Position numbers and translations under genes: made by a program
Part shown: piece by piece, positions 52,245 through 62,807 of the stretch
Numbering within the stretch: position 1 is the first letter of the stretch
Layout: each line of letters opens with the position of its first letter
The notes under the pieces: generated by a model
Told to the model about the DNA's origin: nothing
What the model saw: the letters and a program-made list of their open reading frames with translations, nothing else
The model's database searches: none
From: Desulfobacter sp.
GTDB lineage: Bacteria > Desulfobacterota > Desulfobacteria > Desulfobacterales > Desulfobacteraceae
Assembly (NCBI GenBank): GCA_028768525.1
Contig: CP054837.1
Location: forward strand, 4,212,001 to 4,276,000
Length of the DNA: 64,000 nt
Reading direction: 5' to 3'

Positions 52245-52851
52245 TTTTATATTCCCCAAATGTTAAAGGAAAAATGGAGAGACAGTCTGGAACGGGTATT
52301 TCTGTATTGGGTATCTGAGGGGTGATTGAACAGCAACCTGGGTTTCGTCCGCTGGATCCGGAATTCAATTGTGAGTGTATCCCAAAATGGGCAGGGCTTC
52401 AATTTAAAAATAAGGGCAGTCTGTAAGGTGGGGATATAAGCGGTGTTTCGTTTGGGGGGTATTGTTATTTGGAGAGGCGTAACCCGGCCGCGGCACGGGC
52501 GAACGCTTCCATTAAAGCATTCCCGGTCGTCCTGACCGGGAATGCAGCGAACGGCCTGCCGTCTTCGCCGTCCTGGCAGCCGACAGGCCTCACGCCATTA
52601 CAGCGTCCACCCGCACCACGGCCTAGTCATCCCGTCAAATTTTAGAAACGGCCATTTTCAAGCCATGATTTCCCTTGCAATCCGAAGTAATGCCAGTTTA
52701 CTTTCCAATAATTTTGGTTTGCACAGAATCAACTTCATCCGGTATTAAATTGCTTCTTAAAGACCTGCGGCGCCGGGAAAAATGTCCATTTTATTAAACC
52801 ACATTGTTCCGAAAGTGTGTGCAGTACGCCCAGTCTTAATCCAACGATGGG
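52245..52851. other. About 600 bp of non-coding DNA with a 12-bp inverted repeat
   Basis: GCATTCCCGGTC (52517-52528) and GACCGGGAATGC (52534-52545) form a perfect stem with a 5-nt loop in a GC-rich patch of about 150 bp. Beyond ~52650 base composition turns AT-rich and stays so to ~53580. ORFs here lack RBS and family support. The repeat could be a terminator remnant, a structured RNA or an insertion scar. Confidence 0.5.
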
Positions 52852-53367
52852 TTATCTGTTGCCTTTAGTTTGAATTGGAGAGCCACACTCTTCACAGAAT
52901 TTTGCTGATGGCGACACTGGATGTCCCTGTTCACATCTTCTAATGTTATCGTTATCTTTAATTTTTATAGCGGAATATAAAGTTCCTACTGCTGCAGAAT
53001 AGAACGGTAAAAGATGACCAGAAATGAATCTTGCAGTAGATATTTCATTTTCATCCGGCCCAACATTTATCATGTATATGAAATTGAAAATTGCGTATAT
53101 AAAAAGAAAGTTGATCGACCTTCTTAGCCATTTAGGACATCCTCTTAAAGCAGCCTTCCAAAAATCTTTTCGCTTGAAATCTTTTGTAAGTTGAGTAGAG
53201 ATTAATACTGTAGGGAACCAAACTACAAAAACGCCTATAGCTAAAAAAAAGACTTTATCATAATGCTCGAAAGATATTTTTAAAATTGTTGATAAATGGA
53301 TGATAATAGTCGTGAGCAGGCCTGTTGCAGATAGAACTACAAAAGGAGTAAGTATTATTTTAAACAT
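52852..53367 (-). CDS. AT-rich membrane protein with C-terminal zinc ribbon
   Basis: 171 aa. Three to four hydrophobic segments (FVVLSATGLLTTIIIHLS, VFFLAIGVFVVWFPTVLI, INFLFIYAIFNFIYMI, then a weaker one) and a soluble tail with CEQGHPVSPSAKFCEECGSP, a four-ligand zinc ribbon. The gene is clearly more AT-rich than its neighbours and uses codons such as AAA, ATA and TTA freely, suggesting acquisition. Its function is not recognisable; zinc-ribbon tails on small membrane proteins often mediate protein contacts. Confidence 0.75.
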   Translation of the reverse strand: MFKIILTPFVVLSATGLLTTIIIHLSTILKISFEHYDKVFFLAIGVFVVWFPTVLISTQLTKDFKRKDFWKAALRGCPKWLRRSINFLFIYAIFNFIYMINVGPDENEISTARFISGHLLPFYSAAVGTLYSAIKIKDNDNIRRCEQGHPVSPSAKFCEECGSPIQTKGNR

Positions 53368-53784
53368 ATGATGTTCTTCCTACAGATAACCGTTGAATAT
53401 CAGATCAACTTTCCCTGTGTAACTAATTGGATCTACTAAACATCTCTTGTAGCGAAAGGCAAGAATAAATTTAATGCCCTGTTAAATTCTTTTTTTAAAG
53501 ATAACAAAAAATTATACTCTGTATGAGTATCCTTAATTTCCCAGACAGATTGTCGGTGCCGGGGATCCATTTTAATATAGTTTAATGTGGGGCTGAAATG
53601 GCAGAGGATATTGTTTTAAGCCCAAGGCCGGTGCTATGGTTTGGGGTTCGAATTTTCAGATGTGTTGGCCCTGTGGGCTGTTCGCCGGCCGGTGGTATCT
53701 CTTTTTTAAGTATGGTATATAGGAACGCCGCACCTGGACAGTCGGGTGCGGGTGGCCTTAAATCAGATAAAATAAGTTGGACGT
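53368..53784. other. AT-rich gap before the FtsK gene
   Basis: About 420 bp, AT-rich to ~53580. A 66-codon ORF near the end overlaps the FtsK start in another frame and has no family resemblance. The FtsK promoter is probably here, but no clear element was found. No tRNA seen. Confidence 0.45.
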
Positions 53785-56001
53785 GTGAAGAAGAATAGTT
53801 ACAGCCTTGCAGGAAATGTGTTAGCCATCAATACCGAATCCGGTGAATTTAAATTCAAAATCGGGGAGGATACCGGAACGGCCAAGGCCCAGCGTATTGC
53901 AGAGCTCATGGTGGGTGAAATGGAAAAGGTGGAAGAGCAGTTCCGGGGTGTCCGGGAAAAATCCAGCCCCTATGCAAAGCTGCTGCTGGCCAATTTGAAT
54001 ATTTCCGAACAATACCTGCATCTTGAGAAGGAATATAACCGGCTGATTCAGGAATGCGAACAGCTTAAGTCGGTACACCGGCCGTTGGCAGTTAAGGTGG
54101 AATTGCCTGAGATCCCTGATGTGCCGGAACCTGCGGAACCCACTGAAGTTCAGGAGGCCCAGGAAAGGGGCCAGGCAAAGGAAGAGGAGACGCCCCCTGA
54201 ACCCGAGGCGGCACCGGCGCCGGAAGATACGGAAAAACCGGCTGGGGAGCCAGCCCCGGAAAGCAGGGAAATGCCTTCGGAACCCGGCCCCCTGGTGAAA
54301 CAGGTTCTGGAAACCCTGAGGCAGTCAAGGCCGGCGGAGGGTGAGCAGAGAACCGAGGCCGGGAACCAAGCGCCGGCGTCCGGCATGGCGACGGAAAGGT
54401 CGACGGAATCTGGAACCGGGGAAGAGGCCGGAGAAAGGGACGCTGCAAGGGGTACAGATGAGGCGGCCGGGTCTGAACGACCCGCCGGTGATGCCATGCC
54501 TGCCAGGGTGAAAATCAACAGCCATGAGGGGCCGGCAGCGGTGACCAGGACACCGGCACCGGTTGGCAGCGGGGCATTCAGACTCCCTTCCCTGGATTTC
54601 CTCAACCGCCCGGAAACCCGGATGGAGGTGGACCACGAGGCCATCCGCCGGGATGCGGAGTTGCTGGAGCAGAAGCTGGGGTATTTCGGCATCAAGGGCG
54701 AGGTCATGGAGGTCTCTCCGGGACCCGTTATTACCACCTTTGAATACAAGCCTGCCCCGGGTATCAAGATCAGTAAGATCGTCAACCTGGCAGATGACCT
54801 GGCACTGGCCCTCAGCGCCCTGAGCATCCGCCTGGTGGCCCCCATCCCGGGCAAGGATGTCATCGGCATTGAGATCCCCAATGAACGGATGAGCATTGTT
54901 CCCTTTGCCGATATCGTGGGGTCAGAGGCCTTCATGAATATCGACTCCCGCACCCCCATCTGCCTGGGCAAGGACATCATCGGCAACCCCGTGGTGGTGG
55001 GACTGGACAAAATGCCCCACCTGCTCATTGCGGGGGCCACGGGCACGGGCAAGAGCGTGGCCCTCAACGCCATGATCACCAGTATCCTCTACAAATCTTC
55101 GCCGGAAATGGTGAAGTTCATCATGATCGACCCCAAGCGCATCGAGCTGTCCCTGTTCAACGACATCCCCCATCTCATCACCCCGGTGATCACGGACATG
55201 AAAAAGGCCAATATTGCATTGCAGTGGGTGGTGCGTGAGATGGAGCGGCGGTATGAAAAGCTGGCCAAACTCCAGGTGAGAAACATTGAGCAGTACAACA
55301 GGAAGATCAAACAGGGGAATATCGGCCACTTGGGTGAGGAATTCGAACATTTTTCATACATTGTCATCATCATTGACGAGCTGGCCGACCTCATGATGAC
55401 CGCTTCCAAGGATATTGAATTTTCCCTCACCCGCATCGCCCAGATGGCACGGGCGGCAGGGATTCATCTTATCCTGGCCACCCAGCGCCCCTCGGTGGAT
55501 GTCCTCACCGGGATCATCAAGGCCAACTTCCCCACCCGGATTTCTTTCCAGGTTTCTTCCAAAACCGATTCCCGGACCATTATTGACTCCAACGGGGCCG
55601 AAACCCTGCTGGGACGGGGGGATATGCTGTTTGTTCCGCCGGGGACCGCCCGGCTGACCCGGGTCCACGGCACCTACCTTTCCGAAAGGGAGCTGATCAC
55701 CATCACCGATTCCCTCAAGTCCCAGGGCCGGCCCGATTACCTTCTGGAGGTGATTACGGAAAGGGAGGAGGAGCCAGTGACCGCAGAGGTGGGCGAGGAT
55801 GACTACGACGAAAAATACCAGGCGGCCCTGGATTTTGTCCTGTCCACCCGGCAGGCTTCCATCTCCAGTGTCCAGCGTGCCCTGAGGGTGGGGTACAACC
55901 GGGCCGCACGGATCATCGATCTCATGGAGAAAAAAGGGGTGGTGGGGCCTTCTGACGGGGTCAAGCCCCGCCAGGTGCTGGTGGACCACCGGATGGATTA
56001 A
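53785..56001 (+). CDS. ftsK: FtsK-type DNA translocase with ZapA-like N-terminus and no membrane domain
   Basis: 738 aa, GTG start. Residues ~10-90 (FKFKIGEDTGTAKAQRIAEL, SSPYAKLLLANLNISEQYLHL) look like a ZapA domain, the FtsZ-ring-associated coiled-coil protein, in place of the four membrane helices of normal FtsK. A Glu/Pro/Ala linker (~100-260) follows. The motor is complete: alpha domain, Walker A GATGTGKS, YIVIIIDELADLMM Walker B, LATQRPSVDV. A gamma wHTH at the end (SISSVQRALRVGYNRAARII) reads KOPS-type DNA signs. It may be recruited to the septum through FtsZ or ZapA partners rather than by its own membrane anchor. A full-length FtsK may exist elsewhere. Confidence 0.9.
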   Translation: MKKNSYSLAGNVLAINTESGEFKFKIGEDTGTAKAQRIAELMVGEMEKVEEQFRGVREKSSPYAKLLLANLNISEQYLHLEKEYNRLIQECEQLKSVHRPLAVKVELPEIPDVPEPAEPTEVQEAQERGQAKEEETPPEPEAAPAPEDTEKPAGEPAPESREMPSEPGPLVKQVLETLRQSRPAEGEQRTEAGNQAPASGMATERSTESGTGEEAGERDAARGTDEAAGSERPAGDAMPARVKINSHEGPAAVTRTPAPVGSGAFRLPSLDFLNRPETRMEVDHEAIRRDAELLEQKLGYFGIKGEVMEVSPGPVITTFEYKPAPGIKISKIVNLADDLALALSALSIRLVAPIPGKDVIGIEIPNERMSIVPFADIVGSEAFMNIDSRTPICLGKDIIGNPVVVGLDKMPHLLIAGATGTGKSVALNAMITSILYKSSPEMVKFIMIDPKRIELSLFNDIPHLITPVITDMKKANIALQWVVREMERRYEKLAKLQVRNIEQYNRKIKQGNIGHLGEEFEHFSYIVIIIDELADLMMTASKDIEFSLTRIAQMARAAGIHLILATQRPSVDVLTGIIKANFPTRISFQVSSKTDSRTIIDSNGAETLLGRGDMLFVPPGTARLTRVHGTYLSERELITITDSLKSQGRPDYLLEVITEREEEPVTAEVGEDDYDEKYQAALDFVLSTRQASISSVQRALRVGYNRAARIIDLMEKKGVVGPSDGVKPRQVLVDHRMD

Positions 56002-56735
56002 ATCACGGATTTAAGCGCCGCTTCAACCTCCCCATAGGCGGCATTGCTGGAAAGGGTGAGGGAATGGTAGCCGTCTCCCCCGAATCTTCTGTCCAGTTCG
56101 ATGAACACATGGGTGAGGCCTCCGTCGGTGATAAAGGAGAGTTCCACCTCTTCCACCCGGCTGAAACCGAAACCTTTGGGCTTGAATTCCAATTCCTGGT
56201 AGCATCCCGATGCCGAGGCAAACCCGTCTCCGTTTAGGAATCCCTTTTCCACGTCGGCTTTCACCATTTTAAATCCGTTTTGGTGCATGGCGTCGATGAA
56301 ATGGGCCATGACCGGGCCGGGGTGGATATGCAGGGAGTCCCGGTCCTTGGGATCGATGGCATTGTCGATGTCCAGGGAGGTCTCGAGCCAGACCTTGCAC
56401 CGGTTCTTCGGGATATCCAGCACCGTCACCGGGGTTTCGGGATGGAGTTCAAAGGCAAAATCCAGGGAGTGCCTCTCCCCGGGGTTCAGGGTAAAGGCTT
56501 CGCAGATGGCGTATTCTTCAAGGGTGTGGGTGAGGTTGCACTCCGTGTCCTCCCCCTCCTGCTTGGCCAGGGTGTTGAGTTGCAGGTTAATGGCGGACAC
56601 CTCCTGTTCCACATTCCCCCCCTTGATCTCTATGCGGCCCTCCAAGGTGCCCCCGGGCATGAATTCATCGGTTGTCAGGACGGCATCCACACTGGCGGAC
56701 CCGATGCCGATTTTGGCAAAAATTTTTTTAAACAT
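55998..56735 (-). CDS. spo0M: Spo0M-like arrestin-fold protein
   Basis: 245 aa from the ATG of MFKKIFAKIGIG; a longer start adds 31 residues without family match. The Spo0M pattern is clear: GSASVDAVLTTDEFMPGGTLEG, then GGNVEQEVSAINLQL and PGERHSLDFAFELHPETPVT, an arrestin-like beta sandwich. In Bacillus it affects sporulation control and division; here no sporulation genes are visible. It overlaps the FtsK stop by four bases in convergent orientation, which is interesting given links of Spo0M to cell division. Confidence 0.88.
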   Translation of the reverse strand: MFKKIFAKIGIGSASVDAVLTTDEFMPGGTLEGRIEIKGGNVEQEVSAINLQLNTLAKQEGEDTECNLTHTLEEYAICEAFTLNPGERHSLDFAFELHPETPVTVLDIPKNRCKVWLETSLDIDNAIDPKDRDSLHIHPGPVMAHFIDAMHQNGFKMVKADVEKGFLNGDGFASASGCYQELEFKPKGFGFSRVEEVELSFITDGGLTHVFIELDRRFGGDGYHSLTLSSNAAYGEVEAALKSVI

Positions 56736-56863
56736 GATGCAATAACCTTTCCTATAATAAGATTCAGCGGATTGATCGTGACCAGAAGAATTACCAGCAG
56801 TGTGAGTGTATTTCAATAGGTCAGGCATCTTTTTACCTTGTGATCAGCGTTCCAAAATCATTC

Positions 56864-59800
56864 TCATGTCAGCAAGGGGACATAATAGTTATTCTGGGAA
56901 ATGAAAGTTCTTAAATCCCAGATATCGTTATGTGGTTTTTGCAATATCAGTTTGATGAAATTCCGGTTTTCTTTTTCCGGGTCTTTGGTGGATCGTTTTA
57001 TCAGAAAATTGCGCACTTTGTTTTTATGGCGCCACACCAATGCCATGGCAAGTAAGCTGTTTATGCGGGTTTGCGGTGCCGGGTCCTCCACGGCGCATCT
57101 TTTGAGGAATCCCAATTCCGCCTCATTATGCCATCCGAATGCGATGGCCCAAATGGCAATTGCACGTACCTCCGGATCCGGATTCCCACTGGCCTCTTTG
57201 TGGAGAACGTCAAACTGCGCTGTGAGGAATTCATTTCCCCGGGTAATCTGGCCCGGGTCTAAAATGGACGCCAGTTTGAAACTTCTATGGCGCAGGTCCC
57301 AGTATTTTTTGTAAAATGAACGATGTGATGAGAGGTGGATTTCTTCGGCGATTTCCTTGACAGCAAGCAATCTGATCCGGATATCCGAGTCGTTTTTCGC
57401 TCTCTGTTCAAGGGTTGCCATCCATCTGGGACTTTCCGATCTGTCCCCGGTGGTCTGGATAATGAGTTTTTGATTGGCTGAATAATAAAAAATGGCCCTT
57501 TCACGGATGCTGATGTCGGGGTCATTCATCATCAGGTCGTAGAGCACCGGGAGAATCCTCTTGGCCTCATTGATTTTTGATGTGTCTGAGTGGTAATTGA
57601 CACACCTTCCCCATATGGCATAGGATAAAAACTCCATTCCCATGGCGCGGATTGCCGGCTCGACATCATTTTTCATTTTTTCTTTTATAAAAGCCAATAG
57701 CTGCGGGTCCCCGTTCCAGTTTTCTATTATGGCTGCAATAATATCCCCACGGGTGTCTGGGCTGCGTTCATCGGCGACCAGGGTGTCCAGAAAGCTGAGA
57801 ACCGGTGAACGGCATTCCCATCCTTTAACGATGGCACCCAAGGCATTCAGCCGAATGGTAAAAAGGGGATCGTGGCGTGCCATATTCTGAAGGAAACCAA
57901 AGGCCTCCGGGTCTTCGCTCCATCCCTGCCCAAGTGCCGATATGAGGGCATTTTTGACCTGGTTGACATCGTAGTCCTCCCGTGCTTTGGTTTTTTGGGC
58001 AACGGCATTGACTGCAATATCCCTCGCCCTGGGATTGCCGCCCCAGTTTTTGGCCAGGTATTCGATATATTTGATGACGTATGTATAACCGGTTTCCATG
58101 TCAATACGCCGGGAAATGGCATCCAGGATGGCGGGCTCCCTGCTCCAGGAGCGTTGCATGGCATACATGGCCGCCTGGCGGACACGCCCCAGGCGGTCAG
58201 AGCGAACAATCTCCGCCATGATCGGGCCGATATCGGCCCGGCCGGGCCACTCCCGTTCAATGGCGGTGATGGCTCCCCTGCGAATCACCTCTTCTTTGTC
58301 ATTCAGCGCCTTTAACGCATAATCCAGCCGTTCTTTATGGGGCTGCAGCGCAAACCCCATCTGCCAGGCCGCCATGCGGGCGGTGGCCTCTTTTCTGCGG
58401 TTGAGCGCGTCGATGGTTTTTTGAAGTTTATGGGAAACAGGGACCAGCGGGGCCAGGGCGCTAAAGGCTTTTAATCCTTCTTCCAGAAATCGGGCCGACT
58501 CTTTTTTTCTGAATTGGGGGGCATGCTCCGATATATCCGATGCCAATTCCTCAAGCAGTTTCCGGCCGTAATCCAGATCTTCAATGCTGCCGGTTTCACC
58601 CAGGCAGCGGACGGCAAATGCCCGGTTAAATGGGATGGGGCGTCGGCACTGGGTCCGCAGGTACTCCACCACATCCCGGATGGGAGTGCCCTGGTCCTGG
58701 AGCATGGCAATGAGCAGCAGCAGGACCTCTTCCCATTCACCGCCCTGCCAGTGGGCACCGAAAATCTCCCGGGTCAGCCAGGTGAAATCCGACATTTTGG
58801 CGTTGAACTGTGCCTGGCAGTCCAATGCGGCGAAGTATTCCATGAAGGTTCTGTGGACAAAACCGAATACCCGCTCCCCGATGCCCGCCAGCACATAGGT
58901 TCTTTCCATCAGATGCTGGAGGATATCAATGGTCACGGCCTCGGCAATGCCCTGGGACAGGCTGTATTTTTTTCTAAGGTAGTCAGACACAATCGTGTAG
59001 AGCGGGGCATAGGCGATGGCGTTCAACTCTCTGTTTTCCTGGCCGTGCCCGAGCATATACCGGGCTACCCGCTGCAGGATTTCAGCTTTCTGAGCGGTGC
59101 GGATCTGGACGTCTGACCTGAATTCAATGTTTTTAATTCCCTTGCCCATCTCCCAGTCTTCAAGCAGGGTATCGGCACAGCGTTTATAGAGGCGCCATCT
59201 TTCATTGGGCAGGTCCCTGTCCTTATAGATTACCGCCATCATGGTCAGAAGCAGGGGATTGCCGGCCAGATCAAGAAGGCGGGGGCTTTCGGTTATCCGC
59301 TGAACCAGCCCCTGGGCGGTGCGTTCGGTTCCCTCCAGTGTATAATACCGGTACCACTGGAGGGTGAAATTCCGGATCTGGTTCAATGTAAGGGGCAGCA
59401 GGGTATAATGGGAGAAACCCGCCAGGCCCAGTTCATATCCGCTGTAGCCGGCGATCCGGGAGGTCACGATAATGCATGCGCCGGGGTACCGGTTGGCGAA
59501 GTTTTCAAATTGGTTGATGACGCTGATACGCTGGTCGGGGTCAAACACCTCATCCAGACCGTCAAAGAAGACCAGGGCCCGTTTCTTTTCTTCCAGAAGG
59601 GCCACCAGGCTCTCCCCATCAATGGTGACATCGTAAAATTCCTTTGTGTTTCTGATGATGTATTGGATGAAGTCTTCTGCCCCATGGAGCACATATTTCC
59701 TCAGTTCGATGAGGAAGGGAACCGGGGCATTGTCCAGATGCAGGGGCAGGGGGGAAGCACCGGTGCCGCGCCTGCACATTCTGAGCATGGCATAGTGGAG

Positions 59801-60670
59801 GATGGTGGTTTTGCCGGAACCCGGTCCACCGAGAATCACCTGGGCCGGCTCCTTGGCCAGCAGATCCAAGACCATCTCAGGATTTGACCCATACATGGGA
59901 TCTTCCCAATCCGGTTCCAGACCGGAATCCGGGGTTTTCCCATCCGGCTCCCCTTCCCCATGCCGGCTCCCGTATATGATTTTCTGATATTCCCTGATTT
60001 CATCGGGGATGTCTTTGGGAGAAATTCCATGGGCCGCCAGCTGGGGTTCGAACACATCCGTCAGCGGGATTTTGGCAATGCCCCCGTGTTTGCCGGCGCC
60101 GGCGATGACCTGGAGGCGGACCCACTGGTGCTTGTCTCCCACCGCCTGCCGGTACCGGTCCCAGTCCGTGGCCTGCCGTTTGGTTTGTACCCCGGTTTCC
60201 TTCTCCCAGTTGACAATTGCTTCATTGACCTGGCGGGCCAGCCCGTCGGCGGTTTCGAAGAAATTGACCATATGCCGCTCGCCATTGATGATTTCTTCAC
60301 GGAAGGATTCTATTTTTTGGGCTGCCGCGCCTTTATCCTGTTTGTTTTTCGGCCAGGGGGCCTCCTCGGACATGAGGAACATCAGACATGGGATATGGGT
60401 TTCCAATGCTTTTCGGTATTCCATTTCCGTGATGGAATAGCCGTGGGGGTTGTTTTTTATTGGGACGAAGCCGTAGCGATAGGCAAAGATACCGACATAG
60501 ACATCACAGGAGGCCACATCTTCAAGGCATCTGTCCACAGGGCGCTTGTCTTCGGCCACGTAGTATTCCATGGCCACATCTTCATGGCCCAGCCGCTTTA
60601 ACGCCAGGCAGACTTCTTTACGATGGGCTTCTAAATCACTGAAGGTCGAGGAAACATATATTCGTGCCAT
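56864..60670 (-). CDS. DUF4062-NACHT NTPase-HEAT repeat protein (NLR-like, probable defence)
   Basis: 1268 aa. Residues 1-100 are a DUF4062 domain (ARIYVSSTFSDLEAHRKEV, GIFAYRYGFVP, GYSITEMEYRKALE), a fold related to TIR-like effector modules. The NACHT ATPase spans ~275-600: Walker A GGPGSGKT (281-288), Walker B LVFFDGLDEVFD (366-377), sensor IIVTSRIAGYSG. From ~700 to the end are HEAT/armadillo-type repeats (AIWAIAFGWHNEAELGFLKR and similar units with Trp in place), expected to sense ligand and hold the NTPase off. This effector-STAND-repeat order is that of bacterial NLR-like antiphage proteins. It stands alone, without an adjacent helper. The 284 bp upstream should hold its promoter. Confidence 0.9.
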   Translation of the reverse strand: MARIYVSSTFSDLEAHRKEVCLALKRLGHEDVAMEYYVAEDKRPVDRCLEDVASCDVYVGIFAYRYGFVPIKNNPHGYSITEMEYRKALETHIPCLMFLMSEEAPWPKNKQDKGAAAQKIESFREEIINGERHMVNFFETADGLARQVNEAIVNWEKETGVQTKRQATDWDRYRQAVGDKHQWVRLQVIAGAGKHGGIAKIPLTDVFEPQLAAHGISPKDIPDEIREYQKIIYGSRHGEGEPDGKTPDSGLEPDWEDPMYGSNPEMVLDLLAKEPAQVILGGPGSGKTTILHYAMLRMCRRGTGASPLPLHLDNAPVPFLIELRKYVLHGAEDFIQYIIRNTKEFYDVTIDGESLVALLEEKKRALVFFDGLDEVFDPDQRISVINQFENFANRYPGACIIVTSRIAGYSGYELGLAGFSHYTLLPLTLNQIRNFTLQWYRYYTLEGTERTAQGLVQRITESPRLLDLAGNPLLLTMMAVIYKDRDLPNERWRLYKRCADTLLEDWEMGKGIKNIEFRSDVQIRTAQKAEILQRVARYMLGHGQENRELNAIAYAPLYTIVSDYLRKKYSLSQGIAEAVTIDILQHLMERTYVLAGIGERVFGFVHRTFMEYFAALDCQAQFNAKMSDFTWLTREIFGAHWQGGEWEEVLLLLIAMLQDQGTPIRDVVEYLRTQCRRPIPFNRAFAVRCLGETGSIEDLDYGRKLLEELASDISEHAPQFRKKESARFLEEGLKAFSALAPLVPVSHKLQKTIDALNRRKEATARMAAWQMGFALQPHKERLDYALKALNDKEEVIRRGAITAIEREWPGRADIGPIMAEIVRSDRLGRVRQAAMYAMQRSWSREPAILDAISRRIDMETGYTYVIKYIEYLAKNWGGNPRARDIAVNAVAQKTKAREDYDVNQVKNALISALGQGWSEDPEAFGFLQNMARHDPLFTIRLNALGAIVKGWECRSPVLSFLDTLVADERSPDTRGDIIAAIIENWNGDPQLLAFIKEKMKNDVEPAIRAMGMEFLSYAIWGRCVNYHSDTSKINEAKRILPVLYDLMMNDPDISIRERAIFYYSANQKLIIQTTGDRSESPRWMATLEQRAKNDSDIRIRLLAVKEIAEEIHLSSHRSFYKKYWDLRHRSFKLASILDPGQITRGNEFLTAQFDVLHKEASGNPDPEVRAIAIWAIAFGWHNEAELGFLKRCAVEDPAPQTRINSLLAMALVWRHKNKVRNFLIKRSTKDPEKENRNFIKLILQKPHNDIWDLRTFISQNNYYVPLLT

Positions 60671-60954
60671 ATCTTTTACCGTTCTTTGTTTTAGTTTAAC
60701 GATTTGGATAATTGACCGGTACCGGGGCAGATGGCCAATTCAGTGCGTGGACCAGGATGAAGACCGTTCCAGAGGGGGATGTGTCATAGTAAAATATTTT
60801 AAAGAAAAATCAATAGGCTGGATAAAAAAGCGATGGATCTCCCATGGCCGGGGAGCGGAGTTCTGGGATCTGAGGATCTCCCGAACCGTTCCTCATTTTT
60901 ACAGACGCCTTCGGTCTGTGAGCGCCGGTCCGCCCCGGGATCCCTTGGGGCCTG

Positions 60955-62601
<1,647 letters not shown>

Positions 62602-62640
62602 GGCAGGTCCCCGCTGTAATTTGTAAATATAACAATTTAT

Positions 62641-62682
62641 CGTCTTATAAGACGTTTTTCAATAGAAATTGTTTTATAAGGC
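62641..62682. promoter_or_regulatory. Candidate enhancer sites of the GAF activator
   Basis: A perfect 14-bp palindrome CGTCTTATAAGACG (62641-62654) and a related site GTTTTATAAGGC (62671-62682), centres 29 bp apart (about three turns), between the activator and its divergent target. Confidence 0.6.
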
Positions 62683-62738
62683 AGTCTATACGGGGTGTGG
62701 TTTTGTTGAACATCTTGATTTTATGCGTGTTTCGCTGT

Positions 62739-62754
62739 TGGCACGGAAGTTGAT
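62739..62754 (+). promoter_or_regulatory. Sigma-54-like promoter for the TPR gene
   Basis: TGGCAC-GGAAG-TTGAT: perfect -24 half, -12 half with A in place of the C of GC. About 54 bp before the start codon and 57 bp after the enhancer-like sites. Confidence 0.55.
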
Positions 62755-62807
62755 AATCCAGGATGGCTGTCTGGGTATGTGAATGAGAGATAAGAAAGGA
62801 AATCAAT

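Noticed and set aside
52480..52640. Integron attC-like site
   Set aside because: A good hairpin is present but the paired 7-bp RYYYAAC/GTTRRRY ends are not found at the right spacing and no integrase is nearby.
53598..53798. 66-codon ORF before FtsK
   Set aside because: Overlaps the FtsK start in another frame, no family resemblance, no membrane helices that could be the missing FtsK anchor.
60901..60919. Hairpin ACAGAC/GTCTGT as a terminator of the GAF activator
   Set aside because: On the minus strand it is followed by As rather than Ts, so it does not fit an intrinsic terminator in the needed direction.
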